Source: JBECKR01 sp040235415
GTDB lineage: Bacteria; Acidobacteriota; Polarisedimenticolia; Polarisedimenticolales; Polarisedimenticolaceae
Direction of reading: 5' to 3'
Assembly (NCBI GenBank): GCA_040235415.1
Contig: JBECKR010000377.1
Span: 1-6,936 of the forward strand
Length of the DNA stretch: 6,936 nucleotides
Below are positions 5,625-6,936 of the stretch, piece after piece; position 1 is the stretch's first letter; the number at the start of each line of letters is the position of its first letter. The notes under the pieces are model-generated. The model saw only the letters and a program-made list of their open reading frames with translations, searched no databases and was not told the DNA's origin. Made by a program: the position numbers and the translations under genes.

Positions 5625-5638
5625 AATTGACGTAAACT
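5625..5638 (+). promoter_or_regulatory. Possible promoter element before the DUF429 gene
   Basis: A short AT-richer pocket in the 82-base gap between the ferritin-like and DUF429 genes contains TTGACG (5627-5632) directly followed by TAAACT (5633-5638). TAAACT could be a -10, but no -35 lies 17 bases upstream; TTGACG could be a -35, but no -10 lies at 16-18 bases downstream. Something probably starts here, but the exact element is unresolved. No terminator hairpin is visible in the gap. Confidence 0.3.
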
Positions 5639-5664
5639 GTCCGCTCCGCCCGGAACCGACCCGC

Positions 5665-5672
5665 GGGGAGAG
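5665..5672 (+). promoter_or_regulatory. Ribosome binding site of the DUF429-domain gene
   Basis: GGGGAGAG ends 2 bases before the ATG at 5675; the GGAG core gives a spacing of about 5. It supports the ATG as start, and the encoded N-terminus looks complete. Confidence 0.55.
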
Positions 5673-5674
5673 CC

Positions 5675-6936
5675 ATGCCGGTCGAACCGATCCGCCGCCG
5701 CTCGCGCTACATGCTGCGCGTCCTGGAATGGAACGACGCGAAGGCGCGCTATCCGAACGTCTGGCACGCCGGCATGCCGCTGCACGTCCTGGCGTACGAC
5801 ACCGTCGCCGGCCGCCTGCGTCTGGGCGATCTCGTCGCCGTGTTCTACCCGACCTCGTCGCGGCATCCGGATCGCTCGGCCCGGTTCGTGGGGCTTTCCC
5901 GCGTCGCCGGCCTGCGGCGCGCGCACGCCGACGACCTGTGCTGGGTCGACCTCGAGACGGCGCACCGCTTCAAGACGCCGCTCGACTTCGGGTCCGCGCC
6001 TCGCCGCGTCTTCCTGTGCTGCGACCCGGGCTGGCCGCCGCACGACGTCGCCCTGTTCGAGCAGGCGTTCGAAGCCGCGCTGGCGCAGGGGTTCGTGCCC
6101 GATCCGGCCGACGTCGTCGAGGCCGGGGTCGAGCCGCGGGCCGCCGAGCCGGAGGTCGAGGAGGACGACGTCGCGCCGGAGGACGAGCCGGCCGAGGCCC
6201 GGCCCGCCCCCCCGCGCGTCCCGGCGCGCGACGACGCGCGGCGCTTCGCCGGCGTCGACTACAGCGGGGACATGCGCGACCCTCGCGAGGGGACGTGGCT
6301 CGCGGTCGTACGCCTCGAAGGCGACGCGCTGCGCGTCGTCCGGCTCGAGGCGACCGGCCGCCACGGCCTGCAACGCGCGCTTCGCGACCCGGATCCGGAG
6401 CTGATGCGCGCCGAGGCGATCGGCTGCGACTTCCCGTTCGGCGTGCCCCTCGCGTTCGCGGAGTCGATCCTCGGCGAGCCGTTTTCGGAGCAGGGCTGGT
6501 GGGCGCTCGCGCGCAAGCTCGAGCGCACCTCGTACCCCGACTACCTCGTCGCGCTGCAAGAGTTCCGGGATGCCCACGGCGAGGTCAAGCGCGTCACGGA
6601 CGATCTCGCCGGCGCGTTCTCGCCGTTGCATCGCGTGAATCCGGACCTCGGTCCGATGACCTACCACGGGATCCGCATGATCGCGGAAGAGCGCTCGCGC
6701 TACGCCGTACGTCCGTTCGAGCGCGCCCAGGGCCGCCTGCTCCTCGAGGTCTACCCGGGCGGCTCGGCACGACGCCTCGCGATCGACGCGGCGGCCGCGC
6801 GCGGCGACCGCGGCGCGGCGATCGTGAAGGCGCTGGGCGAAGCGGAAACGCTTCCGGTGCGGTTCGACGCCGCGTTCCTGGCGCGCTGCCGGGCGCGGCG
6901 CGACGCGCTCGACGCCGTGCTGGCGGCGCGCTGCGC
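5675..6936 (+). CDS. Two-domain protein: PUA/EVE-like N-terminus (tentative) plus DUF429 RNase H-fold domain (3' end outside window)
   Basis: 420 codons are visible with no stop before the window ends. Residues 11-140 form a compact globular domain with LRLGDLVAVFYPTS (48-61), ARFVGLSRV (69-77) and WVDLE...F.TPL (90-103). The GD.v.fY / FvGl..V order recalls PUA/EVE/ASCH-type RNA- or modified-base-binding folds, but this is only a resemblance. Residues 145-186 are an acidic, Pro/Ala-rich linker. Residues 190-420 look like DUF429, a predicted RNase H-like nuclease family: GVDYSG (193-198), IGCDFPFGVP (249-258), LLLEVYPGGSARRL (355-368) and RRDALDAVLAAR (408-419). The acidic residues D195, D252, E358 and D410/D413 are spaced as a metal-binding set. 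The substrate is unknown. The missing C-terminus is probably short, since RDALDA normally lies near the end of DUF429. It stands apart from the ferritin-like gene and may be its own unit. Confidence 0.75.
   Translation, partial: MPVEPIRRRSRYMLRVLEWNDAKARYPNVWHAGMPLHVLAYDTVAGRLRLGDLVAVFYPTSSRHPDRSARFVGLSRVAGLRRAHADDLCWVDLETAHRFKTPLDFGSAPRRVFLCCDPGWPPHDVALFEQAFEAALAQGFVPDPADVVEAGVEPRAAEPEVEEDDVAPEDEPAEARPAPPRVPARDDARRFAGVDYSGDMRDPREGTWLAVVRLEGDALRVVRLEATGRHGLQRALRDPDPELMRAEAIGCDFPFGVPLAFAESILGEPFSEQGWWALARKLERTSYPDYLVALQEFRDAHGEVKRVTDDLAGAFSPLHRVNPDLGPMTYHGIRMIAEERSRYAVRPFERAQGRLLLEVYPGGSARRLAIDAAAARGDRGAAIVKALGEAETLPVRFDAAFLARCRARRDALDAVLAARC

Noticed and set aside
5594..5651. Direct repeat CCGCTCCGCCC at 5594-5604 and 5641-5651
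   Set aside because: It is low-complexity C-rich sequence in an intergenic gap with no symmetry or known site. Chance is likely at this GC content.
5593..5674. Possible terminator after the ferritin-like gene
   Set aside because: No stem-loop followed by a T-run is visible. Termination here, if any, would be Rho-dependent or downstream.
5567..6667. 366-codon minus-strand open frame
   Set aside because: It is antisense to the DUF429 gene, whose plus-strand frame has clear conserved motifs, and shows no motifs of its own.

Overview
This is a window of very high-GC DNA (third codon positions almost all G or C), densely packed with genes, from a bacterium. A type VI-style effector module, a PerR-like regulator with a ferritin, and the overall composition suggest a Gram-negative of the deltaproteobacterial/Myxococcota or a similar high-GC lineage. 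The sequence alone does not fix the phylum. No rRNA, tRNA, CRISPR array, transposase or phage gene was seen.

Region 1 (1-2708, + strand) is a compact co-oriented gene set. It holds the 3' end of a degenerate beta-ketoacyl-synthase-like protein, then a 425-residue protein with an N-terminal DUF4150-type PAAR-like domain. After a Gly/Pro/Glu linker, that protein carries what reads as a compact class II nucleotidyl cyclase toxin domain of the anthrax EF/CyaA/ExoY type. A 265-residue cytosolic protein with a CxxC motif follows and is the best candidate for its immunity protein. At both junctions a GGGAGG ribosome binding site abuts or overlaps the preceding stop codon, so the three are probably co-translated. 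I read this as an orphan T6SS effector/immunity cassette: the PAAR-like domain would sit on the spike, the C-terminal domain would make cyclic nucleotides in the recipient, and the KS-like protein may be an accessory or loading factor.

Region 2 (2693-4525, - strand) runs convergent to region 1, with a 16-bp overlap of the 3' ends. It encodes a thiolase-superfamily enzyme followed by a membrane-anchored thioredoxin/TlpA-like protein with a CPAC active site.

Region 3 (4526-4655) is a divergent control region. It holds a good extended -10 promoter for the Fur-family gene, a 7-1-7 palindrome of Fur/PerR-box architecture over the predicted start of transcription, an 11-bp-period direct repeat, and a weaker promoter for the thiolase.

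Region 4 (4656-5592, + strand) is a peroxide/iron defence pair. A PerR-type regulator retains all five regulatory-metal ligands and both structural-zinc CxxC pairs. It is followed by a bacterioferritin-like diiron protein that lacks the haem methionine.

Region 5 (5675-6936, + strand, running off the end) is an unusual two-domain protein: an N-terminal domain that may be PUA/EVE-like, an acidic linker, and a DUF429 RNase H-fold domain.
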